Source of the DNA: Methanobrevibacter sp.
GTDB taxonomy: Archaea > Methanobacteriota > Methanobacteria > Methanobacteriales > Methanobacteriaceae
Direction of reading: 5' to 3'
Length of the DNA: 64,000 nt
Assembly: GCF_015062935.1 (NCBI RefSeq)
Contig: NZ_SUTM01000005.1
Coordinates: 1 to 64,000, forward strand
Part shown: positions 48,425-57,798 of the stretch, one piece after another
Layout: each line of letters begins with the position of its first letter
How positions within the stretch are numbered: position 1 is the stretch's first letter
The notes under the pieces: model-generated
What the model was told of the DNA's origin: nothing
The model's database searches: none
The model's input: the letters and a program-made list of their open reading frames with translations, nothing else
Made by a program: the position numbers and the translations under genes

Positions 48425-48599
48425 CTTCTTTTTTTCTTATTTTATTTTACATTAACGATTGATAATTTTATAATTGTATCTGATATTGTATTATTTAATC
48501 AAATGAAAATGTTGAAATATTAATTCTCATTTTAAGTCTTAATGTTTTCTTCAGGCATATCTACATATCAGTACATTTTTTTTAAAAAAGTGTGAAAAA

Positions 48600-49820
48600 T
48601 TATTCGAGAATTTCATCAATAAGCTTTTTGGCCCTTTCACCGTCGCTCCAGTCAACAATCACAACAATGGCGGTCTGTGATGAATTGATTTCAATAATTG
48701 GAATATTATTTTTCCTGAGCTGTTCGGTTATTGAAGCTATGATTCCAGGCTTTTCAATAACGTCAAGACTGACGATTGTAATCATGGCGGTGTCTTTTCC
48801 CAGTGAAAGGGAATCGAAAACATCACTTTCAAGAACAAAATCGTGCAGTGCCTTATAAGCCTTTTGAGCTTCCTCTTTTTCAATAAATATTGTGATTGAA
48901 TTGTCACCTACTGAAACCTTGTAGATGTTCAGGTCATTTTCTGCCATATAATTTGTCAGATCGGATAGGATTCCTGTTTTGGAAAGCAGTGAATCTCCCA
49001 CAATGGCAATAATTGAAAGGGGATCCTTGTACATTGAAACTGTCTTCAATGTTGAATCGTCAAAAGGGCCTATGATTTCTGTTCCGCTTGCGGTCAAATC
49101 AACATGTGAACAGTTGATGATTTTAGCCTTCATATCCTTGGTTTTGAATTTCAGAGCATGAGGGTGAATCAGCCTGACTCCCTGTGTAGAAAGGTTTCTC
49201 AGCTCCTCAACGGAAATCTCCTCAACGAGCTTTGCCTTTTCAATCTGGTTAGGGTCACTTGACATGACTCCGTCAACGTCACTTACAATAATGGTTTCAT
49301 CAACATTCAGGGTGTTAGCAATGAGAAATGCGGTAATGTCACTTCCTCCACGTCCGATGGTTGTAACCTCTCCGTGAGGTCCCTTTCCTAAAAATCCGCA
49401 GACAACAGGTATTATTCCCTGATTAAGCAATATTTTAAGTGTGTTGATTTTTGCCTGGCTTTGAACAAGGTCAATTTTAGCCTCTAAAAAATTAGTGTTG
49501 GTGATCACCGGCCACAGGTCATTGTATGGGTCGATGACTTCGGCTTTAACGCCGTAAACTTCAATGGCTGCTTTCAGTAGTCTTGCACTGGTCCTCTCAC
49601 CCATGGCCATAATCTCCGCCTTCTGGGCATCTGTCAGAAAGTGTCCGACAGCTTCATTTGAAAGGTTAATTAACTCATCTGTGGTATTGCTTGTAGCTGA
49701 AGCAATAACAACTATCTGATTTCCTTTCTCATGTTCTTTTATAACAGATTGGGCTGCCATTTTTATTTTGGCCCCATCTGCCAGTGCATTTCCGTCAAAC
49801 TTCGCTACTAATAAAACCAT
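48600..49820 (-). CDS. lysC: Aspartate kinase
   Basis: A 406-residue enzyme that phosphorylates aspartate for lysine, threonine and methionine synthesis. The N-terminus VLLVAKFDGNALADG is the kinase KFGG-like motif, here with FDGNAL in place of FGGTS. GRGGSDITAFLIA and SDVDGVMSSDP are strongly conserved. The C-terminus has two ACT domains (about residues 250-400), implying feedback control by an amino acid. The ATG at 49820 follows GGTGA. The KFDGNA variant motif is unusual and worth noting but the rest of the active site is intact. Confidence 0.93.
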   Translation of the reverse strand: MVLLVAKFDGNALADGAKIKMAAQSVIKEHEKGNQIVVIASATSNTTDELINLSNEAVGHFLTDAQKAEIMAMGERTSARLLKAAIEVYGVKAEVIDPYNDLWPVITNTNFLEAKIDLVQSQAKINTLKILLNQGIIPVVCGFLGKGPHGEVTTIGRGGSDITAFLIANTLNVDETIIVSDVDGVMSSDPNQIEKAKLVEEISVEELRNLSTQGVRLIHPHALKFKTKDMKAKIINCSHVDLTASGTEIIGPFDDSTLKTVSMYKDPLSIIAIVGDSLLSKTGILSDLTNYMAENDLNIYKVSVGDNSITIFIEKEEAQKAYKALHDFVLESDVFDSLSLGKDTAMITIVSLDVIEKPGIIASITEQLRKNNIPIIEINSSQTAIVVIVDWSDGERAKKLIDEILE

Positions 49821-49879
49821 TAAATTCACCTATTACAGTACTATTTGTAATTGGATTTTAATAAAAGTTTTTATCTTAA

Positions 49880-49929
49880 TTGTGCAAGAATACCACGACC
49901 TCCTTTTAGGTCGTGGATGAATTGCACAA
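49880..49929. mobile_element. IS605-family left-end hairpin
   Basis: CCACGACCT (49893-49901) pairs with AGGTCGTGG (49908-49916) around six bases. A second outer pair TTGTGCAA / TTGCACAA (49880-49887 and 49922-49929) encloses it. This is the kind of subterminal hairpin that TnpA of IS200/IS605 elements recognises. No TnpA gene is present, so movement would need one supplied in trans. Confidence 0.75.
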
Positions 49930-50049
49930 AAACAGGGTATGGATATTATTAGTTTTCAAATGCTCTCTCACTATTTGTTTATATTATGGTTATTTAATAT
50001 TATTATTGTGTGTTTTTATAATTTGTAAAAAATTTTAAAAAACCCGTTT

Positions 50050-51207
50050 TTGGATGTGATTCATGTGTTTTCTGAATATAATACTGTTAATAAAGGTATT
50101 GTGGTTAAATTGTATCCTGATGAAAGTATGAGGGATAAAATTAATCAGAATATTGGTAATGCCAGGTTTACTTGGAATAAATTATTACAGGAATATCAGG
50201 AAACATTTGAATTGTTTAAAAAACAAGGATACACAAAGTTACAATGCAACATAAAAACATTCAATACAATGTTGAATATGCTGAAAACACAATATTCATT
50301 CTTGTATGAAAGTGAGTCAAGCAGTTTGCAGCAGGTTTTCCGTGACCTATTACAGGCATTTAAAAGATTCTTCAACAATACATCCAGTTATCCTAGATTC
50401 AAATCCAAAAAGAATCCAAAACATAGCTTCAGAATACAAAACAACAATAATATCAAAATACAGGACAATATAATTGTTTTACCAAAATTGGGACAAGTAC
50501 ATTACAGAACCAGCAACCATTATAAAAAACTACTAAAAGAATCTAAAATCAACAATGTAACAATTAAAAAGGAGCACGGTCACTTTTATGCAGTTTTCAA
50601 CATCGAAACAAATGTAGAGACAATGGATTATACTTATAATATTGTGGGAATTGATCTTGGTATGAGAACATTAGCAACCCTCAGCAACGGACTAAAGATA
50701 GCCAATTTAGACACACGCCATGAGGAGAAAATGATTAAAAAATACCAAAAAATCCTATCACGAAAAAAATACAACAGCAACCGCTACAACAAAACACTAA
50801 AAACACTAGGAAAATGGATAAAAAGAAAAAACAACCGCATAAAAGACGCATACCACAAATTAAGCCACTACCTAGTCAAAAAATACGACCTAATCTGTAT
50901 GGAAACACTAGACATACGCGAAATGTTCGAACAAACCGATTATAGCAAAAAACTACAAAATATCAGCTGGTACAAACTATTGGAAATGATCAAATACAAA
51001 TGCCAATGGTACAATAAAATATTCATCCAAATAAGCCAATGGCACCCATCCAGCAAAAACTGTAACGTATGCGGATACTACAACAAAGATCTAGGCGACG
51101 AAAAAAAATGGACATGCCCACACTGCAAAACACAACACGACAGAGACATAAACGCAGCAAAAAACATCAAACAAGAAGGATTCAGACTTCTTAAAGAAAA
51201 AAAATAA
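50050..51207 (+). CDS. tnpB: IS605-family TnpB RNA-guided nuclease
   Basis: A 385-residue TnpB. All three RuvC catalytic residues are present: Asp202 in GIDLGMRT, Glu285 in CMETLDI and Asp366 in HDRDINAAKNI. The zinc-finger pair CNVCG...CPHC lies between the last two. The N-terminus (KGIVVKLYPDESM) has the usual helix-turn-helix and OB start. The protein looks complete, so the nuclease may be active. It starts with TTG (GTGs at 50056 and 50065 are alternatives), with no clear ribosome binding site. There is no tnpA beside it, as in many archaeal IS605/IS1341 elements. Confidence 0.93.
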   Translation: MDVIHVFSEYNTVNKGIVVKLYPDESMRDKINQNIGNARFTWNKLLQEYQETFELFKKQGYTKLQCNIKTFNTMLNMLKTQYSFLYESESSSLQQVFRDLLQAFKRFFNNTSSYPRFKSKKNPKHSFRIQNNNNIKIQDNIIVLPKLGQVHYRTSNHYKKLLKESKINNVTIKKEHGHFYAVFNIETNVETMDYTYNIVGIDLGMRTLATLSNGLKIANLDTRHEEKMIKKYQKILSRKKYNSNRYNKTLKTLGKWIKRKNNRIKDAYHKLSHYLVKKYDLICMETLDIREMFEQTDYSKKLQNISWYKLLEMIKYKCQWYNKIFIQISQWHPSSKNCNVCGYYNKDLGDEKKWTCPHCKTQHDRDINAAKNIKQEGFRLLKEKK

Positions 51208-51310
51208 AATGAACCTCAGGGACTGGGGGGATAGCACGGTAATACTACTTTCGTGGGAAAGTACCAGCCCGTGAAGTAAGAATCCTCGACCTCTTCCAAG
51301 GTCGAGGTAG
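51190..51310 (+). ncRNA. Likely TnpB omegaRNA with right-end hairpin
   Basis: The stretch after tnpB contains GGGGGGATAGCACGG, TACTTTCGTGGGAAAGTACCA-like pairing (AAGTA/TACTT style), and AGCCCGTGAAG. It ends with the right-end hairpin CCTCGACCT (51284-51292) / AGGTCGAGG (51299-51307). Similar sequence ends known IS605 elements, and in TnpB systems this part is transcribed as the guide RNA scaffold, with the guide taken from flanking DNA. Confidence 0.65.
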
Positions 51311-51316
51311 TTCAAA

Positions 51317-51511
51317 ATGAAAATTATAAAATTCAAATCAACAAGAATATCTGATGTATGCGATTTGATATGGATGTCTAAATTCAGAACTGGCAGCTCA
51401 ATTGAGGATATCATTGTGGAATTGGTTGGTATTTTCAATAATATTAATGTTGGGAGAAATTGCCGGGAATTCTTCGCAAATGCATTACGATGTGGGCTGG
51501 AAAATTCATAG
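51317..51511 (+). CDS. Small protein next to the TnpB element (64 aa)
   Basis: A 64-residue frame, MKIIKFKSTRISDVCDLIWM to RCGLENS, that begins ten bases after the right-end hairpin. GAGG inside that hairpin (51304-51307) is the only candidate ribosome binding site. I recognise no domain. It could be a gene whose upstream part was displaced by the insertion, or a fortuitous frame. Confidence 0.35.
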   Translation: MKIIKFKSTRISDVCDLIWMSKFRTGSSIEDIIVELVGIFNNINVGRNCREFFANALRCGLENS

Positions 51512-51551
51512 AAGACGAAAATAAAATTAAATAGTAATAAGGGGTTTAAAC

Positions 51552-51869
51552 ATGTCTGCAATGGAAACAGATGAATTAGTAAGTCAAGTAATGAAAACCG
51601 TACGTATTGAAGGAGAATTATACAGAGCTTATGAAAAAGGTTTTGATCAGGGCCTAAAAAAAGGTAGGAAGATTAGTCGTGAATTGGGTAAGGAAATAGG
51701 TTTTGAGGAAGGTAAAGTAATGGGTCTCGAAGAAGGTTCCAGAGATACCGAGTTCAAGTTCATTTCCAAACTTCTTGAAAAATTCACTCCTGAGGAAATC
51801 GCTGCTGACTATGACGTTTCCATTCAGAGAGTATATGAAATTCAGGAAAAAATAAAAAAAGAAAAATAA
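51552..51869 (+). CDS. Uncharacterised Gly/Glu/Lys-rich helical protein (105 aa)
   Basis: A 105-residue charged protein. The centre (about residues 25-60) has regularly spaced GxxxGxxxG-like repeats (GFDQGLKKGRKISRELGKE...), which would form a long amphipathic helix. A C-terminal helix-turn-helix-like segment reads EEIAADYDVSIQRVYEIQEK. The latter resembles the C-terminal helices of PD-(D/E)XK transposase-like (Rpn) proteins, but no nuclease domain is present. The start follows a modest GGGG. A bidirectional terminator overlaps its stop. Confidence 0.6.
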   Translation: MSAMETDELVSQVMKTVRIEGELYRAYEKGFDQGLKKGRKISRELGKEIGFEEGKVMGLEEGSRDTEFKFISKLLEKFTPEEIAADYDVSIQRVYEIQEKIKKEK

Positions 51870-51889
51870 GTGAATTCAATCACTTATTT
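51864..51889. terminator. Bidirectional terminator between convergent genes
   Basis: AAATAAGTGA (51864-51873) and TCACTTATTT (51880-51889) form a perfect ten-pair stem with a six-base loop. The arms include the stop codons of both facing genes, and T runs follow on both strands. Confidence 0.8.
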
Positions 51890-54800
51890 TTTTACTTTAA
51901 CTGTTTTTTTGACAGTGTCTTTAAGGTATGTTGCCTGGTAGGTAACTTTTTTACCTACTTTGAGCTTTTTAAGGACACTTGATTTTATTGTAACCTTTGC
52001 AACACCTTTTTTGCTGGTTTTTGCAGTATATTTCTTGCCGTTGAACTTGAAAGTTATCTTTTTGGATTTAAGATATTTTCCGTTGACTTTGGCAAGTGTT
52101 GCAGTTAAAACCAGTTTTTTGCCTGATTTTTTAACGGTTGCACTTTTAAGTGTTACCACGTGTTTTACGGTGAGCTTTTTGGTTGCTGAAACTCCAAGGG
52201 CGGTTGCCATGACATTGTATGTTTTTGGAATTTGTGTTACCTTAAAACTGGCAATACCTTTTTCATTGGTTGTTGTTGTTTTTACTGTTTTTCCGTTTAC
52301 CTTAAATACAACTGCAACTCCGTTTGCAAGTTTGCCGTCGGTTCCGTATACTGTCACTGAATAGTATTTTCCTGCGGAATACTGAACTGTTGAGGCTTTG
52401 GCAATTATTTTGGCATCAACAATAACTGTTGTGTTTGTTGTTTTAACCATTGGGGAGTATTTGTCATCTCCTGAATATGAAATGGTAACGTCATAGTTTC
52501 CTGCAGGCAGATTATCTGCAGTAACTGATGCTTTTCCGTTAATGACTTCTGCAGTGTATGTATTGTTTGCGATTGTCACTGTCAGTGTACCTGTTGCATC
52601 TTCAGGCAGGTTGATTGAGTAAGTCGGTGTTTTGGAACTTGTAGCATTCTTTACAGGAATGATGTCTTCACTTACGTCCTTTTCGGCTTCCCTCACTTTG
52701 AACGCCACACTCTGTGTGCCTGCTGAAACCTTGTCGTTTCCTTCATATTTTGCAGTTATTGTGTGCTCACCTGCTTTCAGGTTATGAACAGTTACGCTTG
52801 CGGCACCGTCCCTGATTTCAGCAGTGTAGTTGGCATTTCCTATTTCAACGGCAATGTTTCCGGTGGCATCCTTGTTTATTGTGAATGTTACTGTTGCGGT
52901 TTCTCCTTCATTGATGTCTCTGGCATTGACAGTAAGGTTTGCTGCGACTTTTTGTACGGTCTTTTCACCGAGTTTAACAGATCTTTTGCTGATTGATGTG
53001 TATTTGTCGTTTCCTGTGTATGAAAATGTCACGTTGTCATCTGAGTTCAAATCAGCTCCTGTGATTGTTGCTTTTCCGTTTTTCAGTGTTGCCTGATAGA
53101 ATTTATCGTTAGCTTTTACGATAACATCTCCTGTTGCATCTTCATTCAGCTCCACAATCATGTTGTCATCGGATTTGGAAATTAGAATGTCGCTTTCAGG
53201 TTTTGTAACGGTTATTATGTATATTTCATCATATGATGCTGCGGAGTATGATCCGTAGAGTTCATCGCCTGTGTATTCTGCAGCGCAATAGTAATTTCCG
53301 ATAGGAAGGCCGGATAGGGATATTTTACCCACTCCATTTTTAACGCTTGTATTCATGTTAAATACATTTAAATTACCGTTGGCATCACTTGGAAGGGTTA
53401 TGGTGAAGTATTCATCACTTCCAACAGTCATTGTTTGTGGAAATGTGAATATCGGACTTGCATATAAACTTAATGCATTCAATTTCACATTGTATTTGCC
53501 GTCATCATATTTGATGTAATAGAATGTGTGGGCTAATTGGAATTTTTCCAGTGTGACTGTTGCTTTTCCGTTGCTCAGCTGATATTCTCCGTCAGTGATT
53601 TCATAGTCTTCATCGCTTGTTTCGTTATATATTGTGTGGTAAATGTATAGTTTGCCCTTTGCATCGTCCGGAAGTTCAACTGTAAATGATACTGAATTTC
53701 CAATGTTTACAAATTCGTATAGCATTTTAAGTGTTCCGTTGAGCAAAGGCATTATTTCGACCCGTTCATAAATTCCATTGAAATAGTCGTATTCCTCATT
53801 TTCGATATCGCTGATTTCGGCATTTATGCTGTGCTCTCCAAATCCGAGGTTATTAATTACGGCTGAAGCCTTTCCGTTGATGATGTTCACTGTTTTAAGT
53901 TCAACTCTCTCATTGCCGTTTTCATCATAAATGTAGAGTTTTGCGTTGAGGTCCTGAGGAGCGTTCACGGTGAATGTGATTTCCTCGCCATATGCCATAT
54001 ATTCCCTAATGTTGGTTGAAATGACCTCTCTGTTATTTTCGTCAGGATTTACAAAAAAGGTTCCCATATTCTCGCTCAGTTCAGGATATTTGTCGCCGTC
54101 ATATTTTACCTGAACTTCATATTCTCCGAGACTTAAGTTGGAAACTGTCAATTCGGCTTTTCCGTTGGTGAGCGGAACTTTGTAGTCCTTATCGACAGTA
54201 ACAATCAGGTTTCCGGTTACTTCAAGAGGCACTTCAAATGTAAATGTTATGCTGTCGCTGGCATACATGTAGTTCGCTTCCTGATAATAGTAATGGCCAT
54301 ATTGTGCTTTGACAGGGGATTTTTCGGACTTTTCAACATTTGAATTCTTATATATTATTTCCACTTCATGAGGTCCGTAAGTCATATTTTCTGCAAATAT
54401 GTTGATGTTTTCATCTACAATGCCCATGTCAACAATTTCGCCATCAACGATTAAAGTATAATATCCGTTTTCATAGATTGTCTCTATTCGTCCAAATTCA
54501 TTGGAACTGGTGTAATTTTCATAAGTTCCAATATCTGTTATTTCATCTATGTGGATAATTACATCAACAACGTCGAATGTGGTGGTTGCAGATGTTGGCT
54601 TGAAATAGTCATTACCAGTATAATCTATTTTAAGTGTGTGCTGGCCGAAATCAAGTGAAGATCCGTTCAATGATTCATGCATATCTGCGAGTTGGGTTTC
54701 GAAAAGTTTTCCGTCAATGAATATTTTTAAATTGCCTGAAATTTCATCCGGAAGGCCATATATTTCATAATAGAAATATTCCTCTCCTTTAAGGATGTCT

Positions 54801-56185
54801 GATACTGTTACGTTCATTTTGAGTTCCGGTCTGATGTCTGAAACTTTTGTAGTAATCCAGTCATAATAGGTGTAGTCATCGCTTTCAAAGCTTAAGTCAA
54901 TGCCCAGATTTTTAAAGACTCCCCAATCTGATTCTGCACTTTCAAGATTGAAAATTTCAATGCTTCCTTTTCCGTTTTTTACACTTACGCTTTTCTCTTC
55001 TCCGCCAATGTTTAATGTCAATGTTCCTTCATATGCGCTTGGCAGTGTGATTGTAAGGTAGTTTTTGTCCTTTGAATATATGTAGGATGCAAGGTCTACA
55101 TTTGGATGTACATTAATGTATGGGCTGTAGTTATATTCATCCTCAAATTCTCCCATGGTGACTGTGTAGTCGCTTCCGGTGTAGTTTGCATAAATTGCAT
55201 GGTTTCCCAAATCCAGACCGGAAATATCAACGCTTGCAAAGCCGTCCTTTACAGGAGAGCTTCCAATCAGTTCATATGATTCGATTGTGTTGTCCTCGTT
55301 ATTTATAGTTACTTCATAAACGTTGAGGCTGCCTTTGGCATCACTTGGCAGAGTCAGATATGCGTTGGTTTTTCCATCGAAATCAATTGATGTGCCATTG
55401 AGCATTATCTTAGGGTACATGTCAATGTCAATTTCTTTTGAATCGGTGGGATAGTCGCTTCCTGTGTAGGTGAATATCAATTCGTTTTCACCTATTTTCA
55501 ATGCGGTGTATGGTATTAGGAGGGAATAGCCTAACTCATCATTGTTTTTTTCTATTTCATCTTTGGTTATTGTGTATTTTTTTCCGTTGATTGTGTAGGA
55601 AACGTCTCCTTCAGCCGCATGTAATCTTATGTAAATTGGCAGATTCTCTCCGTATGTTAGTGATTCTTCAATTTCATCAGCGGGTAATGCTTTAAAGCCC
55701 CAGTTCACAACAACGTCGTAAGTTTCATTAAATCCTTCGAATTTATCGTCGTCATGGTATGAAACTTTAACTGTGTATGTTTTGTAGGTCAAATCAAGTC
55801 CCAGGTCATCTGCAGTCAGGCTGGCATACGGTTTTTTGTCTATATTGGCGGAATATGCTTTTTCACTGTCCACGTAAACATCAAGAATTCCGCCGTTTCC
55901 ATGTTCCCAGAAGTCCCAGGATATGAATTCGTCATATTTATGTTCCTTGATGTTGTATTCCTCCGGAACCTGGATGCTATAGTCCAGATAGCTGTCGTCT
56001 TCATAGTTATCGTCATCTTCGCCGTCTGATATGATATCGTCTGCAAAGATATTGTCATCTTCGAGAGGTAGTGCAATGGAGTCCTGTGTTTCATTAAAGT
56101 TCAGGTCATCCGCCGCACTAACTGCACTTATTGTCAGTATTGCAAGCAACATCAGCGTTGCCGCCAGTATTTTTCTATACTTCAT
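51884..56185 (-). CDS. Large secreted adhesin-like protein with Ig-type repeats
   Basis: A 1433-residue surface protein. The signal peptide MKYRKILAATLMLLAILTISAVSA is followed by an acidic stretch. About a dozen Ig-like repeats of 80-100 residues follow, each with a conserved core like YSGDDKYSPM or YTGNDYFKPT. The C-terminal module (about the last 145 residues) is Lys-rich and nearly the same in the neighbouring adhesin genes, ending KDTVKKTVKVKK. It is probably bound to the pseudomurein wall by this basic tail. Function in attachment is inferred from the class. The frame is open further up to 56359, but the signal peptide and GTGAT fix the start at 56185. Confidence 0.88.
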   Translation of the reverse strand: MKYRKILAATLMLLAILTISAVSAADDLNFNETQDSIALPLEDDNIFADDIISDGEDDDNYEDDSYLDYSIQVPEEYNIKEHKYDEFISWDFWEHGNGGILDVYVDSEKAYSANIDKKPYASLTADDLGLDLTYKTYTVKVSYHDDDKFEGFNETYDVVVNWGFKALPADEIEESLTYGENLPIYIRLHAAEGDVSYTINGKKYTITKDEIEKNNDELGYSLLIPYTALKIGENELIFTYTGSDYPTDSKEIDIDMYPKIMLNGTSIDFDGKTNAYLTLPSDAKGSLNVYEVTINNEDNTIESYELIGSSPVKDGFASVDISGLDLGNHAIYANYTGSDYTVTMGEFEDEYNYSPYINVHPNVDLASYIYSKDKNYLTITLPSAYEGTLTLNIGGEEKSVSVKNGKGSIEIFNLESAESDWGVFKNLGIDLSFESDDYTYYDWITTKVSDIRPELKMNVTVSDILKGEEYFYYEIYGLPDEISGNLKIFIDGKLFETQLADMHESLNGSSLDFGQHTLKIDYTGNDYFKPTSATTTFDVVDVIIHIDEITDIGTYENYTSSNEFGRIETIYENGYYTLIVDGEIVDMGIVDENINIFAENMTYGPHEVEIIYKNSNVEKSEKSPVKAQYGHYYYQEANYMYASDSITFTFEVPLEVTGNLIVTVDKDYKVPLTNGKAELTVSNLSLGEYEVQVKYDGDKYPELSENMGTFFVNPDENNREVISTNIREYMAYGEEITFTVNAPQDLNAKLYIYDENGNERVELKTVNIINGKASAVINNLGFGEHSINAEISDIENEEYDYFNGIYERVEIMPLLNGTLKMLYEFVNIGNSVSFTVELPDDAKGKLYIYHTIYNETSDEDYEITDGEYQLSNGKATVTLEKFQLAHTFYYIKYDDGKYNVKLNALSLYASPIFTFPQTMTVGSDEYFTITLPSDANGNLNVFNMNTSVKNGVGKISLSGLPIGNYYCAAEYTGDELYGSYSAASYDEIYIITVTKPESDILISKSDDNMIVELNEDATGDVIVKANDKFYQATLKNGKATITGADLNSDDNVTFSYTGNDKYTSISKRSVKLGEKTVQKVAANLTVNARDINEGETATVTFTINKDATGNIAVEIGNANYTAEIRDGAASVTVHNLKAGEHTITAKYEGNDKVSAGTQSVAFKVREAEKDVSEDIIPVKNATSSKTPTYSINLPEDATGTLTVTIANNTYTAEVINGKASVTADNLPAGNYDVTISYSGDDKYSPMVKTTNTTVIVDAKIIAKASTVQYSAGKYYSVTVYGTDGKLANGVAVVFKVNGKTVKTTTTNEKGIASFKVTQIPKTYNVMATALGVSATKKLTVKHVVTLKSATVKKSGKKLVLTATLAKVNGKYLKSKKITFKFNGKKYTAKTSKKGVAKVTIKSSVLKKLKVGKKVTYQATYLKDTVKKTVKVKK

Positions 56186-56341
56186 AATATCACATATATT
56201 AATCGAAATAATATTCAAATTGAATACAAGTTGAATATAATTAATATTTATTTTAAATGAAGTATATATAGATTTGTAAAATTTCTGAACTTTAATTAGC
56301 CTTTTAAAAAAAATTAGAATATTAATTAAAAAAATAATAAA

Positions 56342-56366
56342 AAAGTGAAAGTTATTCACTTATTTT
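56342..56366 (-). terminator. Terminator overlapping an adhesin stop codon
   Basis: AAGTGAA (56343-56349) and TTCACTT (56355-56361) pair, with a T-rich run beyond on the minus strand. The stop codon of the 56360-57730 gene is inside the stem. Confidence 0.7.
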
Positions 56367-57730
56367 AAAACTTTTGCAGTTTTTTTGACAGTATCTTTAA
56401 GATATGTTGCCTTGTATGTTATCTTATTTCCTGCTTTCAGCTTTTTGAGCACTGACTTTTTAACAGTAACCTTTGCAATTCCCTTGGAGTTGGTTTTTGC
56501 CTTGTAGGTCTTGCCGCTGAACTTGAAAGTTATAGTCTTTCCTTTAATGGCCTTTGCGTTTTTAAGTGTTGCAGTCAAAACCAGTTTTTTGGCGGACTTT
56601 TTGACTTTAATGGTCTTTAAAGTTACGAGATGTTTGACTGTCAGCGCTGTTTTTGCCCAGCATAGATTTCCATCCCAAAGGTTGATTGTGTATTTTCCGG
56701 GAGTCAATGTCGGGATCTTGTATTTTACAGCACCGTTAACGCTTTTCACTGTTTTTGAAGAGGACTTTAATGTGATTTTAAGCTGACTGACTGCAATAAC
56801 CTTGAATGTTGCAGTCTTTGAGTCCTTGTAATACATTGAAATTGATTTTGGAGCAATAATGCTTGGAACTTCCGGAATATCTGCGGTAATGTTAACAGTT
56901 TTTTCAGGATGTTTGGAATCTCCCGGATATCTTGCTGTAATGTTGTGGCTGCCCGGTTGGAGGATGATTCCGTCAGGGGTGTATGTGTATCTGGTTCCGT
57001 CAACATACACTTCAAGAGCCTTTGTTGTATCTGATGGAATTGTAGCTATCAAGACATTGTCATAAATCTCCAAATCAAGGATATATGTAACCTCAACGGT
57101 CTTTTTTACTGCAATGCCGTTGTATTCGACTTCAATACTGTGGTGTCCGTATGATAAATCATCAATAGGATAGAGGAACCTGCTTTGGCCTGTAATTGTC
57201 TGTGAATGGTATTCCTTGCCGTCAGCGTAAATTGTGAATTTTCCCTGGCGGTTGTCCGGTGCAAAAAATGCCTCCACGTTCCTTTCTGAATATATTGCCT
57301 TTGTAACCACGTCCGGAATGTTTATGATTGCAGGAGTTGCCTCAAATTCAACGGTTTTTGTATATGGACTGTAATGGCTGTTTCCTGTAAATTCCAAAGC
57401 CAAAGTGTAGTTTTTGGGTGTGAAACTGTAGGTGTAATATCCTTCAAAATGCCTGAATTCGGTATTTCTCTCAACATCCTTTCCGTGGTAGTCAACGGAC
57501 TGGTTGTCAATGTATAATCTGAACTCGTCAATTTCACATTCCTCCGGAACATTGTATATGTAAACGTCATATCGCTCCTCATTTGTCAGTACCTTTCCGT
57601 AGGTATCCCCATATGAAATGTCAATATCTTCAATGGGATTTGTCATATTTTCATCAGCATTTTCAGCATTGACAGCTGAAATTGAGATGAAAGCTATTAA
57701 AATAAGTGAAAATAATATTATTTTTTTCAT
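56360..57730 (-). CDS. Secreted adhesin-like protein (456 aa)
   Basis: A 456-residue exported protein. The signal peptide is MKKIILFSLILIAFISISAVNA. Three to four Ig-like repeats follow (YSPYTKTVEF, YNGIAVKKTVEV, YPGDSKHPEKTVNI). The C-terminus is the family's Lys-rich module, ending KATYLKDTVKKTAKVLK. It is a short member of the adhesin-like array. GAGGC lies upstream of the ATG. The terminator covers its stop codon. Confidence 0.88.
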   Translation of the reverse strand: MKKIILFSLILIAFISISAVNAENADENMTNPIEDIDISYGDTYGKVLTNEERYDVYIYNVPEECEIDEFRLYIDNQSVDYHGKDVERNTEFRHFEGYYTYSFTPKNYTLALEFTGNSHYSPYTKTVEFEATPAIINIPDVVTKAIYSERNVEAFFAPDNRQGKFTIYADGKEYHSQTITGQSRFLYPIDDLSYGHHSIEVEYNGIAVKKTVEVTYILDLEIYDNVLIATIPSDTTKALEVYVDGTRYTYTPDGIILQPGSHNITARYPGDSKHPEKTVNITADIPEVPSIIAPKSISMYYKDSKTATFKVIAVSQLKITLKSSSKTVKSVNGAVKYKIPTLTPGKYTINLWDGNLCWAKTALTVKHLVTLKTIKVKKSAKKLVLTATLKNAKAIKGKTITFKFSGKTYKAKTNSKGIAKVTVKKSVLKKLKAGNKITYKATYLKDTVKKTAKVLK

Positions 57731-57778
57731 TTTATGCCTCTATAATATATTTTGAGGTTGAATTTTAAAAAAGTAAAG

Positions 57779-57798
57779 ATAAGGAATTTAATCCTTAT
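57779..57798 (-). terminator. Hairpin over the stop codon of the membrane protein gene
   Basis: ATAAGGA (57779-57785) pairs with TCCTTAT (57792-57798). Its stop codon lies within the stem-loop, as with the adhesin genes. Confidence 0.5.
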
